Assembly (NCBI RefSeq): GCF_014635665.1
Contig: NZ_BMDG01000001.1
Location: forward strand, 186,001-250,000
Reading direction: 5' to 3'
DNA length: 64,000 nt
Origin: Isoptericola cucumis
GTDB lineage: Bacteria; Actinomycetota; Actinomycetes; Actinomycetales; Cellulomonadaceae
Shown: positions 53,105-62,164 of the stretch, piece by piece
How the letters are laid out: every line of letters starts with the position of its first letter
Numbering within the stretch: position 1 is the stretch's first letter
Program-made: the position numbers and the translations under genes
Notes under the pieces: generated by a model
Told to the model about the DNA's origin: nothing
Databases searched by the model: none
Seen by the model: the letters and a program-made list of their open reading frames with translations, nothing else

Positions 53105-53130
53105 CATGCGTAAGTAGTAACTTACGCATG
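53105..53130. promoter_or_regulatory. Perfect 11-bp inverted repeat over the ArsR start codon
   Basis: CATGCGTAAGT and ACTTACGCATG (arms 53105-53115, 53120-53130) are exact inverted copies around AGTA. The ATG at 53128 is within the right arm. It is the likely operator of the ArsR protein it precedes and it is AT-rich for this genome. Confidence 0.85.
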
Positions 53131-53472
53131 GTGGAGACGTCGACCGTTGACCCGTGGCATGCGCTGGCCGATCCGACGCGCCGCGAGGTCTTCGCCCGGG
53201 TCGCGCGGGGGCAGGGCTCCGTGACCGAGATCGCGCGCGACCTGCCGGTCAGCCGGCCCGCGGTGTCACAACACCTGCGCGTCCTGCTCGACGCCCGTCT
53301 CGTCGACGTGCGGCGACAGGGGCGCGAGCGTCTCTACCAGCCACGGCTCAGCGGCCTGGACGGACTCCGGCGCGAGCTGGACTCCTACTGGAACCAGACC
53401 CTGTCCACCTTCAAGGACGTGGCCGAGCAGGCCTACGAGCCGACCGCGGCACCACCGGAAGGAGCACCATGA
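53128..53472 (+). CDS. ArsR-family (winged helix) repressor
   Basis: 114 residues with a full winged helix: SVTEIARDLPVSRPAVSQHL recognition region and a basic wing (VDVRRQGRERLYQPRL). No metal-binding cysteines are present, so it is of the metal-free class paired with AHSA1-type partners. Its operator covers its own start codon, so it represses itself and the next gene. Its TGA overlaps the ATG of the SRPBCC gene. Confidence 0.92.
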   Translation: MVETSTVDPWHALADPTRREVFARVARGQGSVTEIARDLPVSRPAVSQHLRVLLDARLVDVRRQGRERLYQPRLSGLDGLRRELDSYWNQTLSTFKDVAEQAYEPTAAPPEGAP

Positions 53473-53966
53473 TGACCACGACGTCGCAGGACCGGACGCA
53501 GCTGCAGGTCGACATCTCCGTCGACGTCCCGGTCGAGCACGCCTTTCGCGTGTTCACCGAACAGTTCGACCAGATCAAGCCCCGCGAGCACAACCTCTTG
53601 GCGGTGCCGATCGAACGGACCGTCCTGGAGCCTCGTGCCGGCGGGACGATCTACGACGTCGGCGTCGACGGCAGCCGGTGCACCTGGGCGCGGGTGCTCG
53701 TGCACGAGCCTCCCCACCGGCTGGTGTTCACCTGGGACATCAGCCCGCGCTGGCAGGTCGAGCCGGACCCCGGTCGCGCCAGCGAGGTGGAGATCCGGTT
53801 CGTCGCCGCGGCCCCGGAGCGGACCACGGTGACACTGGTGCACCGGCACCTCGACCGGCACGGCGAGGGCTGGGAGGGCTTCACCAGCCTTGACTCCGGC
53901 AACGGTTGGCCGCTGTACCTCGAGCGCTACCGGGCCGTCGCCGAGCGGCTCGCGACGGACGCCTGA
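53469..53966 (+). CDS. SRPBCC/AHSA1 domain protein
   Basis: 165 residues, one START-like fold with a hydrophobic ligand cavity. Landmarks: VPVEHAFRVFTEQFDQ, GGTIYDVGVDGSRCTWARVL, HRLVFTWDISPRW, VTLVHRHLDRHG, GWEGFTSL. It is co-translated with the ArsR regulator (ATGA). Pairs of this kind sense or bind small hydrophobic compounds; the ligand is not known. GGAGCACC precedes the ATG. Confidence 0.88.
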   Translation: MMTTTSQDRTQLQVDISVDVPVEHAFRVFTEQFDQIKPREHNLLAVPIERTVLEPRAGGTIYDVGVDGSRCTWARVLVHEPPHRLVFTWDISPRWQVEPDPGRASEVEIRFVAAAPERTTVTLVHRHLDRHGEGWEGFTSLDSGNGWPLYLERYRAVAERLATDA

Positions 53967-53998
53967 CACCCCGCGCGGGCCTCCCCTGCCTGAGTTCC

Positions 53999-54061
53999 GT
54001 TCGGCACCCCGGCATCGGATCGGCAGGCCTTCCTGCCGATCCGATGCCGCGAGTGCCGAAC
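53999..54061. terminator. Long interrupted hairpin between SRPBCC and M14 peptidase genes
   Basis: A 17-bp perfect inner stem (54011-54027 with 54032-54048) with a 9-bp outer stem (53999-54007 with 54053-54061) separated by a small internal bulge. It lies at a convergent gene junction, so it can terminate both. Confidence 0.8.
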
Positions 54062-54072
54062 CGACGCTCGCG

Positions 54073-56721
54073 TCAGTTACCCGACGCCGCCCAGAACAGC
54101 GCCTGCGCGGCCTGGCTCATGCCTCCCTTGGGGTGGGTGCGGAAGAACGGCGACGTGCCGAAGACGACGGCCCGCGCCCCCGACTCCGCCTCGCCGGAGA
54201 CGACGGCCGCCTGCCCGGCGGCGGCGTCCGGCCCGTCCGCTCCAGAGCCGGACGGCGCCCAGTGGCCGGCCAGGAACGGGTCGGCCGCGTACGCCTGCTC
54301 GGTCGTCGTCCCCTCGCCGAGGTCGGTGAACCAGGTCGCCGGGTAGACGAACGCGTGGTCCTGCTCGTGCGCCGCGAGGACGGAGCCGGCCGGGGTCTCG
54401 ACGTCGACGATGCCGTTGCCCGACCGGTTGCCGGTGACGGCCTCGCCGGAGACCAGCCCGTACGTCTCGGCCACCGCGAACGCGGCGCCCGTGCGCCCGA
54501 CGACCGAGCCACCGTCCGACACCCACTCCTGCACGGCCGCCCGGCCGGCGCTGCCGGCGGGCAGGTCGAGCCGCGAGCCGACCCACAGCACGTCGGCGTC
54601 CTCGAGCCCGGTGCTGCCGGTCGGCGCGCCCGCCTCGATCCCGTCCGCCGTCACGCGCACCAGATCGTCGAAGCCGAGCCCGGTGAGCGACAGCAGGTCG
54701 TCCTGGGTTCCCGCGTACGCGACGGTCAGGTCCTCGAGCTCCGTCGCGTCGTCCAGGCCCGCGACCTCACGCCACGACGCCCGCTCGAAGGGCACGTCGT
54801 GCTCCTTCGCCACGTGCCGCGCCGCCCGCAGGCCCTCCGGCCCGACGACGGCGCGCCCGCCGTCCAGCAGCCAGACGGGGGCGTCGGCGTCGAGGAGCGC
54901 GTTGAGCGCCCGGTGGTCCTCGACGCCGGCGACGTCGAACGCCACGAACGGCGCCCCGCGCGGCACCCCGCCGTCGGACGGCTCACCACGCAGCGGCCGC
55001 ACCGGCCCCACCGGCCGGTCCGTCGTCGAGCCGACGCTGTCGACCGTCGCGCCCCACAGCGACGACAGGCTCCACGCCGAGATGTCGTACATCGACGGCA
55101 CCTTCTGGGAGATGTCGGTGCCCAGGTCGAGCAGGACGTTCGCCAGGCCGCGCAGCGGCTGGTGCAGGTCGACGACGAACGACCCTCGCGGGTAGGTCGT
55201 GCCGTCCACCCGGGTGGTGCGTGCCAGCGTGCCCACCTCGACGCCGTGGAACAGCAGCTGGTCCACCAGCGCCTCCGCGTCGGCGGCCGACCGCTGCCCG
55301 TCGCCCACGGGGATCACGTAGGCGCGCGGCAGGTCGACCGGGTCCTGGTCGTCGGCGACGTCCCAGTGCTGCTTCCACTCGTCCGGGCCCGGGACGGCGG
55401 CCACGTCCTCGGCCGTCAGCGCGTCCTTCGGGCCGCCCGCCACGCCACGACGGAAGGACTCGATCTGGTCGGCCAGCATCGCGTCGTGGTGCTCGGCGAC
55501 GTAGTCGATCATCGAGGTCATCGTCTGCTTCGCGACGGCCGTGTTGATGACGGCGTCCTCGGGCGTCGTCGTCGGGCCGGTGCGCCCGTGCGGCAGCTCG
55601 ACCGTGCTGGTCACCGCGCCGTGGTACGCCGCGTACTGGGCGGTGAAGACCGGCGGGTAGTCGTCCCAGCCGGACGGGGTGTCGCGGTACGGGATCTTGA
55701 TGAAACCCGTGTTCTCGTCGACGGCCTCGTCGGTGGCCGGGTCGTAGTACGTGTTCCCGGGGATCTCGGCGGCGACCACGTCGTCCTCGACCTGCCGCGA
55801 GATCGCGTACCCGTGCGGGATGAAGAGGTCGTACTCGTAGTTCTCGCCGTGCGGCGGCCCGCAGGGCTCCACCTGCAGGACGTCGGTGTAGCCGTGGAAG
55901 TCCGCCGCGTACAGCGGCTGCAGCGCCTGCGCGGTCGCGACGAACGACCGTGACTCCGGCGTCGCGCCCGTGATCATGTCGCGGTTCGCGTCGAGGTTCA
56001 GGGTGGTGGCGCGCTGCCCGATCGTGCGGCCGTCCGGGTTGAGCGTGAGGGAGAAGTAGACCCGGTGGCGCTCGAGCAGCTCGGCGGTGGCCGGGTCGTC
56101 GGAGGTCGCCAGGTCCTCGATGACCTGCATCGCCGCGTCGGTGCCCTCCCACTCGTTGCCGTGGATGTTGGCGCTGATCCACAGCGGGGTCTTGTAGCCG
56201 CGCTGGAGCTGCCGGTCGCGGGCCGCCCGGTCGGGAGCGGTGCGGATCTGCTCGCGCCAGCGGGTCTGCTGCGCCGTCTCCCGTCGTGACTCCGGCGCCG
56301 TCAGCGTCACGAGGTACAGGTCGCGACCGGCGGTGGACTGCCCCACGACCTGGGTCGAGACCCGGTCGCCCGCCGCCATGAGCTCGGTGAGCCGCGGCGC
56401 GATGTCGGCGTGGCTGATGGTCCCGTTGAGGTCGGTGGCGTCGTCGTCGTTGGGCGGGAACACGGTGAGCTCGGGCTGGTGCGGGTACGCACGGGGCATC
56501 TCGATCGCGCCGCCCGCCGGGTCGTGGCCGCCCGGTCCGCCGCGGTCCTCCTGCGCGGTGCGTGCCAGCTCGGCGAACGACGTCGCGCCCGCGGCCGGCG
56601 TGTCGCGCTCCGGCCCGCGCCCCGGGCGGTCGGGTCGATCGTCCGCGGCAGCGGGGCCGGCGAACGTCGTCGCGGCGAGGGCGAGGGTGCCGAGCACCGC
56701 GACGGTGCGTGGGAGCTTCAT
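54073..56721 (-). CDS. Large secreted M14 zinc carboxypeptidase
   Basis: 882 residues. Signal peptide (1-30, LALAATTFAGPAAA). The M14 catalytic domain holds the zinc site His187/Glu190 (IHGNEWEG), the third ligand His276 (DFHGY) and the catalytic Glu375 (TVELPHG). About 400 further residues to the C-terminus form repeated alpha/beta segments (AFDVAGVEDHRALNALLDAD, DADVLWVGSRLDLPA) of unknown fold, also seen in other actinobacterial M14 peptidases. It releases C-terminal residues from peptides outside the cell. The start has GGAGA upstream. Confidence 0.92.
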   Translation of the reverse strand: MKLPRTVAVLGTLALAATTFAGPAAADDRPDRPGRGPERDTPAAGATSFAELARTAQEDRGGPGGHDPAGGAIEMPRAYPHQPELTVFPPNDDDATDLNGTISHADIAPRLTELMAAGDRVSTQVVGQSTAGRDLYLVTLTAPESRRETAQQTRWREQIRTAPDRAARDRQLQRGYKTPLWISANIHGNEWEGTDAAMQVIEDLATSDDPATAELLERHRVYFSLTLNPDGRTIGQRATTLNLDANRDMITGATPESRSFVATAQALQPLYAADFHGYTDVLQVEPCGPPHGENYEYDLFIPHGYAISRQVEDDVVAAEIPGNTYYDPATDEAVDENTGFIKIPYRDTPSGWDDYPPVFTAQYAAYHGAVTSTVELPHGRTGPTTTPEDAVINTAVAKQTMTSMIDYVAEHHDAMLADQIESFRRGVAGGPKDALTAEDVAAVPGPDEWKQHWDVADDQDPVDLPRAYVIPVGDGQRSAADAEALVDQLLFHGVEVGTLARTTRVDGTTYPRGSFVVDLHQPLRGLANVLLDLGTDISQKVPSMYDISAWSLSSLWGATVDSVGSTTDRPVGPVRPLRGEPSDGGVPRGAPFVAFDVAGVEDHRALNALLDADAPVWLLDGGRAVVGPEGLRAARHVAKEHDVPFERASWREVAGLDDATELEDLTVAYAGTQDDLLSLTGLGFDDLVRVTADGIEAGAPTGSTGLEDADVLWVGSRLDLPAGSAGRAAVQEWVSDGGSVVGRTGAAFAVAETYGLVSGEAVTGNRSGNGIVDVETPAGSVLAAHEQDHAFVYPATWFTDLGEGTTTEQAYAADPFLAGHWAPSGSGADGPDAAAGQAAVVSGEAESGARAVVFGTSPFFRTHPKGGMSQAAQALFWAASGN

Positions 56722-56930
56722 GGGTCTCCTTCTCCTGTCGTCGGGCGGCACGTCGTCGTCCCGCCGCGGACCTGCGCCGTCGCACGTCCGCGTCCAGCAT
56801 GGCGTGCGGCGGGCAACTCGGCACGGCCGGAAACACCGAATTCACGAGCGGCAGCCACGCGTGCCGCCGGGCGCGCGCCGACCGACCGGTGCGTCAATCC
56901 CCTTGCGCGCCCAGGACGCGGTGGAGTCGG

Positions 56931-57524
56931 ATGTCGCCCATGACCGACACCCCCACGACGTCCTCCTCCGAGAGCCGCCGCTTCCCCGACATGTGGGTCG
57001 ACCCCCAGGACGACCCCCGCGAGCAGTGGTCGGACCCGGTCGGTGAGCTGCAGACTCACTGGTCCTACCTGCGCACCTACCGCGCGACGCTGGAGATGAA
57101 GTGCGAGGGGCTCGACGCCGAGCAGCTCGCGCGCCGCTCCGTGCCGCCGTCGACGCTCTCGCTCCTGGGGCTCGTGCGGCACCTGGCCGGGGTCGAGCAC
57201 TCCTGGTTCCGCCGGGTGCTGCAGGGCCAGCCCGAGCTGCCGAAGCTCTACGCGGCCGACGGCGGCCCCGACGCGCCCTTCGACGGGGCGGTCGCCGACC
57301 CCGCCGTCGTCGACCAGGCGTGGGAGGCGTGGCGGCGCGAGACCGCGGCCGCGGACGCCTGGCTCGCCACCCAGACCGACGCCGACATGGCGCGCGACGT
57401 CCCCTTCGACGGCGGCAGCACCCCCGTCCGCGACATCCTCGAGCACCTCGTCGAGGAGTACGCCCGGCACCTGGGCCACGCCGACCTGCTGCGCGAGTGC
57501 ATCGACGGCCGCACGGGCCAGTAG
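56931..57524 (+). CDS. DinB-family protein 2
   Basis: 197 residues, closely related to the DinB protein at 51487 (shared WVDPQ-DPR, KCEGLDA, RRSV-PSTLSLLGLVRHLA-VEH-WFRRVLQG and EYARH-GHADLLRECIDGRTG). It is 17 residues longer, mostly at a Ser/Thr-rich N-terminus. The histidines for the metal site are kept. ATG 56931 has GGAG 5 bases before it. Substrate unknown; probably mycothiol-dependent. Confidence 0.9.
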   Translation: MSPMTDTPTTSSSESRRFPDMWVDPQDDPREQWSDPVGELQTHWSYLRTYRATLEMKCEGLDAEQLARRSVPPSTLSLLGLVRHLAGVEHSWFRRVLQGQPELPKLYAADGGPDAPFDGAVADPAVVDQAWEAWRRETAAADAWLATQTDADMARDVPFDGGSTPVRDILEHLVEEYARHLGHADLLRECIDGRTGQ

Positions 57525-57556
57525 CCCCCGCGCCCGCACCGAAGGTCGCGGGCGTG

Positions 57557-57594
57557 AGACCGGGGACCGTTCGGTCGCGAACGGTCCCCGGTCT
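57557..57594. terminator. Terminator hairpin between DinB 2 and pyrophosphatase
   Basis: Perfect 17-bp stem (57557-57573 with 57578-57594) around a 4-base loop, core GACCGGGGACCGTTCG. Convergent genes on both sides. Confidence 0.9.
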
Positions 57595-57617
57595 GACGCC
57601 ACCACGGCCCCGCGGGG

Positions 57618-59906
57618 CTACCTCGCGGGGACCGCCGCGGTCTCGTCCGCCTGCTCCCGGTCGACCCGCGCCGCACGCAGCCGGGACACGATGACCGCCC
57701 CGAAGGCGACGGCGGCCGCCACGACGGCGATGCCGATGCGCAGCACCTGGTTCGCGTCGGCGGGAACGCTCAGAATCACGACCGCCGGCGCGATCAGCAG
57801 CGCCACGAGGTTCATGACCTTGATGAGCGGGTTGATCGCGGGCCCGGCGGTGTCCTTGAACGGGTCGCCCACGGTGTCGCCGATGATGGTCGCCTCGTGC
57901 GCCTCGGAGCCCTTGCCGCCGAAGGCGCCGTCCTCGACGATCTTCTTCGCGTTGTCCCACGCACCGCCGGAGTTGGCGAGGAACACCGCCATGAGCACGC
58001 CCGCACCGATCGCGCCGCCGAGGAAGCCGGCGAGCGGGCCGACGCCGAGGCCGAAGCCGACGGCGATGGGCGCGAACGCGGCCAGCAGGCCGGGCGTCGC
58101 GAGCTCGCGCAGCGAGTCCCTGGTGCAGATGTCCACGACCTTGCCGTACTCGGGCCGCTCGTCGAACGTCATGATGCCCGGGTGCTCGCGGAACTGGCGC
58201 CGCACCTCGAAGACGATCGCGCCGGCGGCCCGCGTCACCGCGTCGATCGCCAGCCCGGAGAACAGGAAGACCGTGGCCGCGCCGAGGATCACGCCGACCA
58301 GCGTGACCGGGGAGATGATCTCGAAGCTGAGCATGGCGGGCACGAGCCCGGTGCCGATCTCCTGCACCTCGGCCATCGCGGTGCCCACGGCGTCGGCGTA
58401 GGAGCCGAACAGCGCCGTGGCGGCGAGCACGGCCGTCGCGATGGCGATGCCCTTGGTGATGGCCTTCGTGGTGTTGCCTACGGCGTCGAGGTCGGTGAGG
58501 ATCTGGGCGCCCTCCTCGTCCACCTCGCCCGACATCTCGGCGATGCCCTGGGCGTTGTCGCTGACCGGCCCGAAGGTGTCCATCGCGACGATCACGCCCA
58601 CCGTGGTCAGCAGCCCGCAGCCCGCGAGCGCCACGAGGAACAGCGAGAGCCAGATCGAGCCGCCCGCCAGCAGGAACACGCCGCAGATCGCGGCGGCGAT
58701 GACGCCCGCGGTGTAGACGGCGGACTCGAAGCCCACCCCGATGCCGGACAGGACCACGGTCGCGGCGCCCGTGCGCGACGTGGCGGCCACGTGCAGCGTC
58801 GGCTTCGACGTCGTGCCCGTGAAGTAGCCCGTGATCCACAGGATGATCCCGGCGAGGACGACGCCGATGACCACGGCCAGGGACGCGACGACGCGCGGGT
58901 CGGAGGTGACGTCGCCGAGGTCGGCGGTGCCCGCCAGCTCGGAGAACGACGACGGCAGGTAGGTGAACGCGGCGACGGCGGCCAGCAGGGCGCCGACGAC
59001 GGCCGACAGGTAGAACCCGCGGTTGATGGCCTTGAGCCCGTTCTCGTTGCCGCGCACCCGGGTGACGAGCACGCCCAGCAGGGCGACCAGGGCGCCGATC
59101 GCGGTGACGATGAGCGGGAAGACGAGGCCCTGCTCGCCCATTGCGGCCTTGCCGAGGATGAGGGCGGCGACGAGCGTCACGGCGTAGGACTCGAAGAGGT
59201 CGGCGGCCATGCCGGCGCAGTCGCCGACGTTGTCGCCCACGTTGTCGGCGATGGTGGCGGCGTTGCGCGGGTCGTCCTCGGGGATGCCCTGCTCGACCTT
59301 GCCCACCAGGTCGGCGCCGACGTCGGCCGCCTTGGTGAAGATGCCGCCGCCGACCCGCATGAACATCGCGAGCAGCGCGGCACCGAAGCCGAACCCTTCC
59401 AGGACGGCGGGGGCGTCGGTGCGGTAGAACAGCACGACGAGCGCCGCGCCGAGCAGGCCCAGGCCCACGACCGACATCCCGACGACGCCGCCGGTGCGGA
59501 ACGCGATCCGCGCGCCCTCCGCACGGCCGCCCGGGCGGGTCGCGGCGGAGGCGACGCGGACGTTCGCCCGCACGGCCAGCCACATGCCGAGGTAGCCGAT
59601 GGCGGCGGAGAAGCCCGCGCCGAAGAGGAACGCGATCGACCGGCCCACGCGGATGCCGCCGTCGCCCGGCAGCAGGAACAGCAGCGCGAAGACCACGACG
59701 GCGAACAGCGCGAGCGTGCGGAACTGCCTGTTGAGGTAGGCCGAGGCCCCCTCCTGCACGCCCTTCGCGATGTCCTGCATGCCCGGCGAGCCCTCGGGCG
59801 CCGCCAGCACCTGCTTCCGCATGACCGCCGCGCACACCAGCGCGGCCAGCGCGATCACCCCGATGACCGCGACGATCGTGATGCTGCTGGATCCGAACGT
59901 GAGCAT
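57618..59906 (-). CDS. hppA: Membrane proton-pumping pyrophosphatase, K+-independent type
   Basis: Hydrolyses pyrophosphate and pumps protons, storing energy as a gradient. The 762 residues have about 16 membrane helices and the substrate loops GIFTKAADVGADLVGKVEQG and DNVGDNVGDCAGMAADL. GNTTKAITKG has lysine where K+-dependent enzymes have alanine, so K+ should not be needed. GGAGG precedes the ATG 59906. It lies divergent from cstA over 259 bases, so a common promoter region is possible. Confidence 0.97.
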   Translation of the reverse strand: MLTFGSSSITIVAVIGVIALAALVCAAVMRKQVLAAPEGSPGMQDIAKGVQEGASAYLNRQFRTLALFAVVVFALLFLLPGDGGIRVGRSIAFLFGAGFSAAIGYLGMWLAVRANVRVASAATRPGGRAEGARIAFRTGGVVGMSVVGLGLLGAALVVLFYRTDAPAVLEGFGFGAALLAMFMRVGGGIFTKAADVGADLVGKVEQGIPEDDPRNAATIADNVGDNVGDCAGMAADLFESYAVTLVAALILGKAAMGEQGLVFPLIVTAIGALVALLGVLVTRVRGNENGLKAINRGFYLSAVVGALLAAVAAFTYLPSSFSELAGTADLGDVTSDPRVVASLAVVIGVVLAGIILWITGYFTGTTSKPTLHVAATSRTGAATVVLSGIGVGFESAVYTAGVIAAAICGVFLLAGGSIWLSLFLVALAGCGLLTTVGVIVAMDTFGPVSDNAQGIAEMSGEVDEEGAQILTDLDAVGNTTKAITKGIAIATAVLAATALFGSYADAVGTAMAEVQEIGTGLVPAMLSFEIISPVTLVGVILGAATVFLFSGLAIDAVTRAAGAIVFEVRRQFREHPGIMTFDERPEYGKVVDICTRDSLRELATPGLLAAFAPIAVGFGLGVGPLAGFLGGAIGAGVLMAVFLANSGGAWDNAKKIVEDGAFGGKGSEAHEATIIGDTVGDPFKDTAGPAINPLIKVMNLVALLIAPAVVILSVPADANQVLRIGIAVVAAAVAFGAVIVSRLRAARVDREQADETAAVPAR

Positions 59907-60165
59907 CCGTCCTCCTCGACGTACTGCTGCCTCGACCCCCGCCGGGCCCGCCCGTGCCACGTCGTCGAGGCCCGGCCGGGTGGTCCGGAAGGTCCCGCCG
60001 GCGCCGTTGACGGCGGGATGCGCGTGAGTCTACCCACATGTGACGGCCGTCACGAACAACCCGCGACGCCGGCGCCGTCGGCGCCGCTCGCGGTGGCCTC
60101 TACACTTCCCACACAAACCGCACCGCGTCCCGCCGAACCGTCAACGACGACAGAACGGAGCCACC

Positions 60166-61884
60166 GTGAACTCCCTGGTGCTCGCCATCATCGGCATCGC
60201 CATGATGCTCGCCGGGTACTTCGTCTACTCGAAGTACCTCGCGCGCCGCGTCTACCGGCTCAACGCCGAGTTCCGCACCCCCTCGCACGAGCTGACCGAC
60301 GGCGTCGACTACGTGCCGACCAACAAGTTCGTGCTGTGGGGCCACCACTTCACCTCGGTCGCGGGCGCCGCCCCGATCGTCGGGCCCGCCGTCGCCGTGA
60401 TCTGGGGCTGGCTCCCCGCCTTCCTGTGGGTCACGCTCGGCACCGTCTTCTTCGCCGGCATGCACGACATGGGCGCGCTGTGGGCCTCGGTCCGCAACAA
60501 GGGCCAGTCGATGGGCATGCTGTCGGGCCGCTACATCGGCGCCCGCGGGCGCAACCTGTTCCTCGTCGTGATCTTCCTGCTGCTGCTCATGGTGGTGGCC
60601 GCGTTCGCGACCGTCATCACGAACCTGCTCATCTCGACGCCGACGTCGGTCATCCCCGTGTGGGGCGCGATCGCCGTGGCCGCCGTCATCGGCCAGATGA
60701 TCTACCGCTGGAAGATGAACCTGCTGCTCACCACGGTCATCGGCGTCGTCGCCCTGTACTCGCTGATCCTCGTCGGCGACCGCTTCCCGGTCGTGCTGCC
60801 CGAGACCGTCCTCGGGATGACGCCCGCGACCTTCTGGATCGTGGCGCTGTTCGTCTACGCCGGCGTCGCGTCGCTGCTGCCCGTGTGGGTCCTGCTCCAG
60901 CCCCGCGACTACATCAACGGCGTCCAGCTGTTCATCGGCCTGGGCATCCTGTACCTGTCGGTGCTGTTCGCCAGCCCGACCATCGTCGCCCCGGCCGTCA
61001 ACCACGCCGTGCCCGAGGGCACGCCCAGCATCGTGCCGCTGCTGTTCGTCACCATCGCCTGCGGCGCGATCTCCGGCTTCCACGGCATGGTCTCGTCCGG
61101 GACGTCCGCGAAGCAGCTCGACAAGGAGACCGACGGTCGCTTCGTCGGCTACTTCGGCGCGGTCGGTGAGGGCCTGCTCGCCCTCGGCGCGATCATCGCC
61201 GCCACGGCCGGGTACCAGACGCTCGCCGACTGGGAGGCCGTGTACAGCGCGTTCAACGAGGGCGGGGTCGCGGCGTTCGTCGAAGGCGGCGGCGCCATCG
61301 TCAACGCCGGCCTCGGCATCCCCGTGTCGCTCTCCGCGACCATCCTGGCGACCATGGCGGTGCTCTTCGCGGCGACCACCATGGACACCGCGGTGCGGCT
61401 GCAGCGGTTCGTCGTGCAGGAGGCCGCCGAGATCATGGGGTTCCGGGTCCGCAACGTCGTGGCGACGCTGATCGTGCTCGTCGTCGGTGTCGGCCTGACC
61501 TTCAGCGCCGGCGCCGACGGCTCCGGCGGCCTGCTCATCTGGCCGCTGTTCGGCACCACCAACCAGCTGCTCGCGTCGCTGACGCTCGCGATCATCGCGG
61601 TGGTCCTGCTGCGCAAGAAGCGCAACCCGGTCCTCGTGCTGATCCCCCTGGTGTTCGTGCTCGTGATGTCGGTCTACGCGCTGGTCGTGCAGATCGGCAC
61701 GTTCTACGCGGACGGCAACTGGCTGCTGCTCGGCCTCGACCTCGTCATCCTGGTCGCCTCCCTGTGGGTCGCCCTCGAGGCCGCGATCGCCATGCAGGCC
61801 GCCCGCAAGGGCGCCTTCGACCCGGAGACCGACGACCCGGTGCTCGCCGGGTCGGGGCGCGGCGGCACGGTGGGGTCGGACTGA
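60166..61884 (+). CDS. cstA: CstA-family carbon-starvation transporter
   Basis: 572 residues with about 15 membrane helices. Typical CstA stretches are visible: PTNKFVLWGHHFTSVAGAAP, GMHDMGALWASVRNKG, GFHGMVSSGTSAKQLDKETD and FATVITNLL. The family takes up pyruvate and perhaps peptides, induced by carbon shortage. Shorter than the E. coli protein (701) because of loops at the C-terminus. The GTG start follows CGGAG. Two genes follow with 4-base spacing or overlap (CC-star protein and ArsA-like ATPase), forming an operon. Confidence 0.95.
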   Translation: MNSLVLAIIGIAMMLAGYFVYSKYLARRVYRLNAEFRTPSHELTDGVDYVPTNKFVLWGHHFTSVAGAAPIVGPAVAVIWGWLPAFLWVTLGTVFFAGMHDMGALWASVRNKGQSMGMLSGRYIGARGRNLFLVVIFLLLLMVVAAFATVITNLLISTPTSVIPVWGAIAVAAVIGQMIYRWKMNLLLTTVIGVVALYSLILVGDRFPVVLPETVLGMTPATFWIVALFVYAGVASLLPVWVLLQPRDYINGVQLFIGLGILYLSVLFASPTIVAPAVNHAVPEGTPSIVPLLFVTIACGAISGFHGMVSSGTSAKQLDKETDGRFVGYFGAVGEGLLALGAIIAATAGYQTLADWEAVYSAFNEGGVAAFVEGGGAIVNAGLGIPVSLSATILATMAVLFAATTMDTAVRLQRFVVQEAAEIMGFRVRNVVATLIVLVVGVGLTFSAGADGSGGLLIWPLFGTTNQLLASLTLAIIAVVLLRKKRNPVLVLIPLVFVLVMSVYALVVQIGTFYADGNWLLLGLDLVILVASLWVALEAAIAMQAARKGAFDPETDDPVLAGSGRGGTVGSD

Positions 61885-61888
61885 CGGC

Positions 61889-62164
61889 ATGACGACGCGC
61901 ACCACCGTCACGGACGGGCTGCGCAGCCTGTCGGCCGGGCTGCGGGAGTTCTACGAGGCGCCGTACCGGCGCACGCTCTCCCGCGCCCGGCGCGACGAGG
62001 ACGACCTGTTCACCGTGGTCGTCCTCGCCGAGGCGCTGGGGGTGCCGAACCCCGCGTCGTACTACACGGTCGAGCTGCTGCCGCTCGTGGCCGACCGGGT
62101 GCACGAGTGGCACACCCGGATGGGGATGGAGCGCTCCCCGCTGGACGGCATCTCGTGCTGCTAG
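61889..62164 (+). CDS. Cory-CC-star protein (small, ends in Cys-Cys)
   Basis: 91 residues; the last four are ISCC before the stop, the hallmark of the cory-CC-star family. The protein is mainly helical ([33 protein letters not shown]), without signal or membrane helix. It begins 4 bases after the cstA stop and overlaps the ArsA-like gene by 10 bases. In E. coli the CstA and BtsT transporters are followed by short proteins YbdD and YjiX which also end in CC, so it may be a functional counterpart. Confidence 0.88.
   Translation: MTTRTTVTDGLRSLSAGLREFYEAPYRRTLSRARRDEDDLFTVVVLAEALGVPNPASYYTVELLPLVADRVHEWHTRMGMERSPLDGISCC

Noticed and set aside
60070-60090. GGCGCC-GTC-GGCGCC repeat before cstA as an operator
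   Set aside because: Such GC-only palindromes are expected by chance at this base composition.
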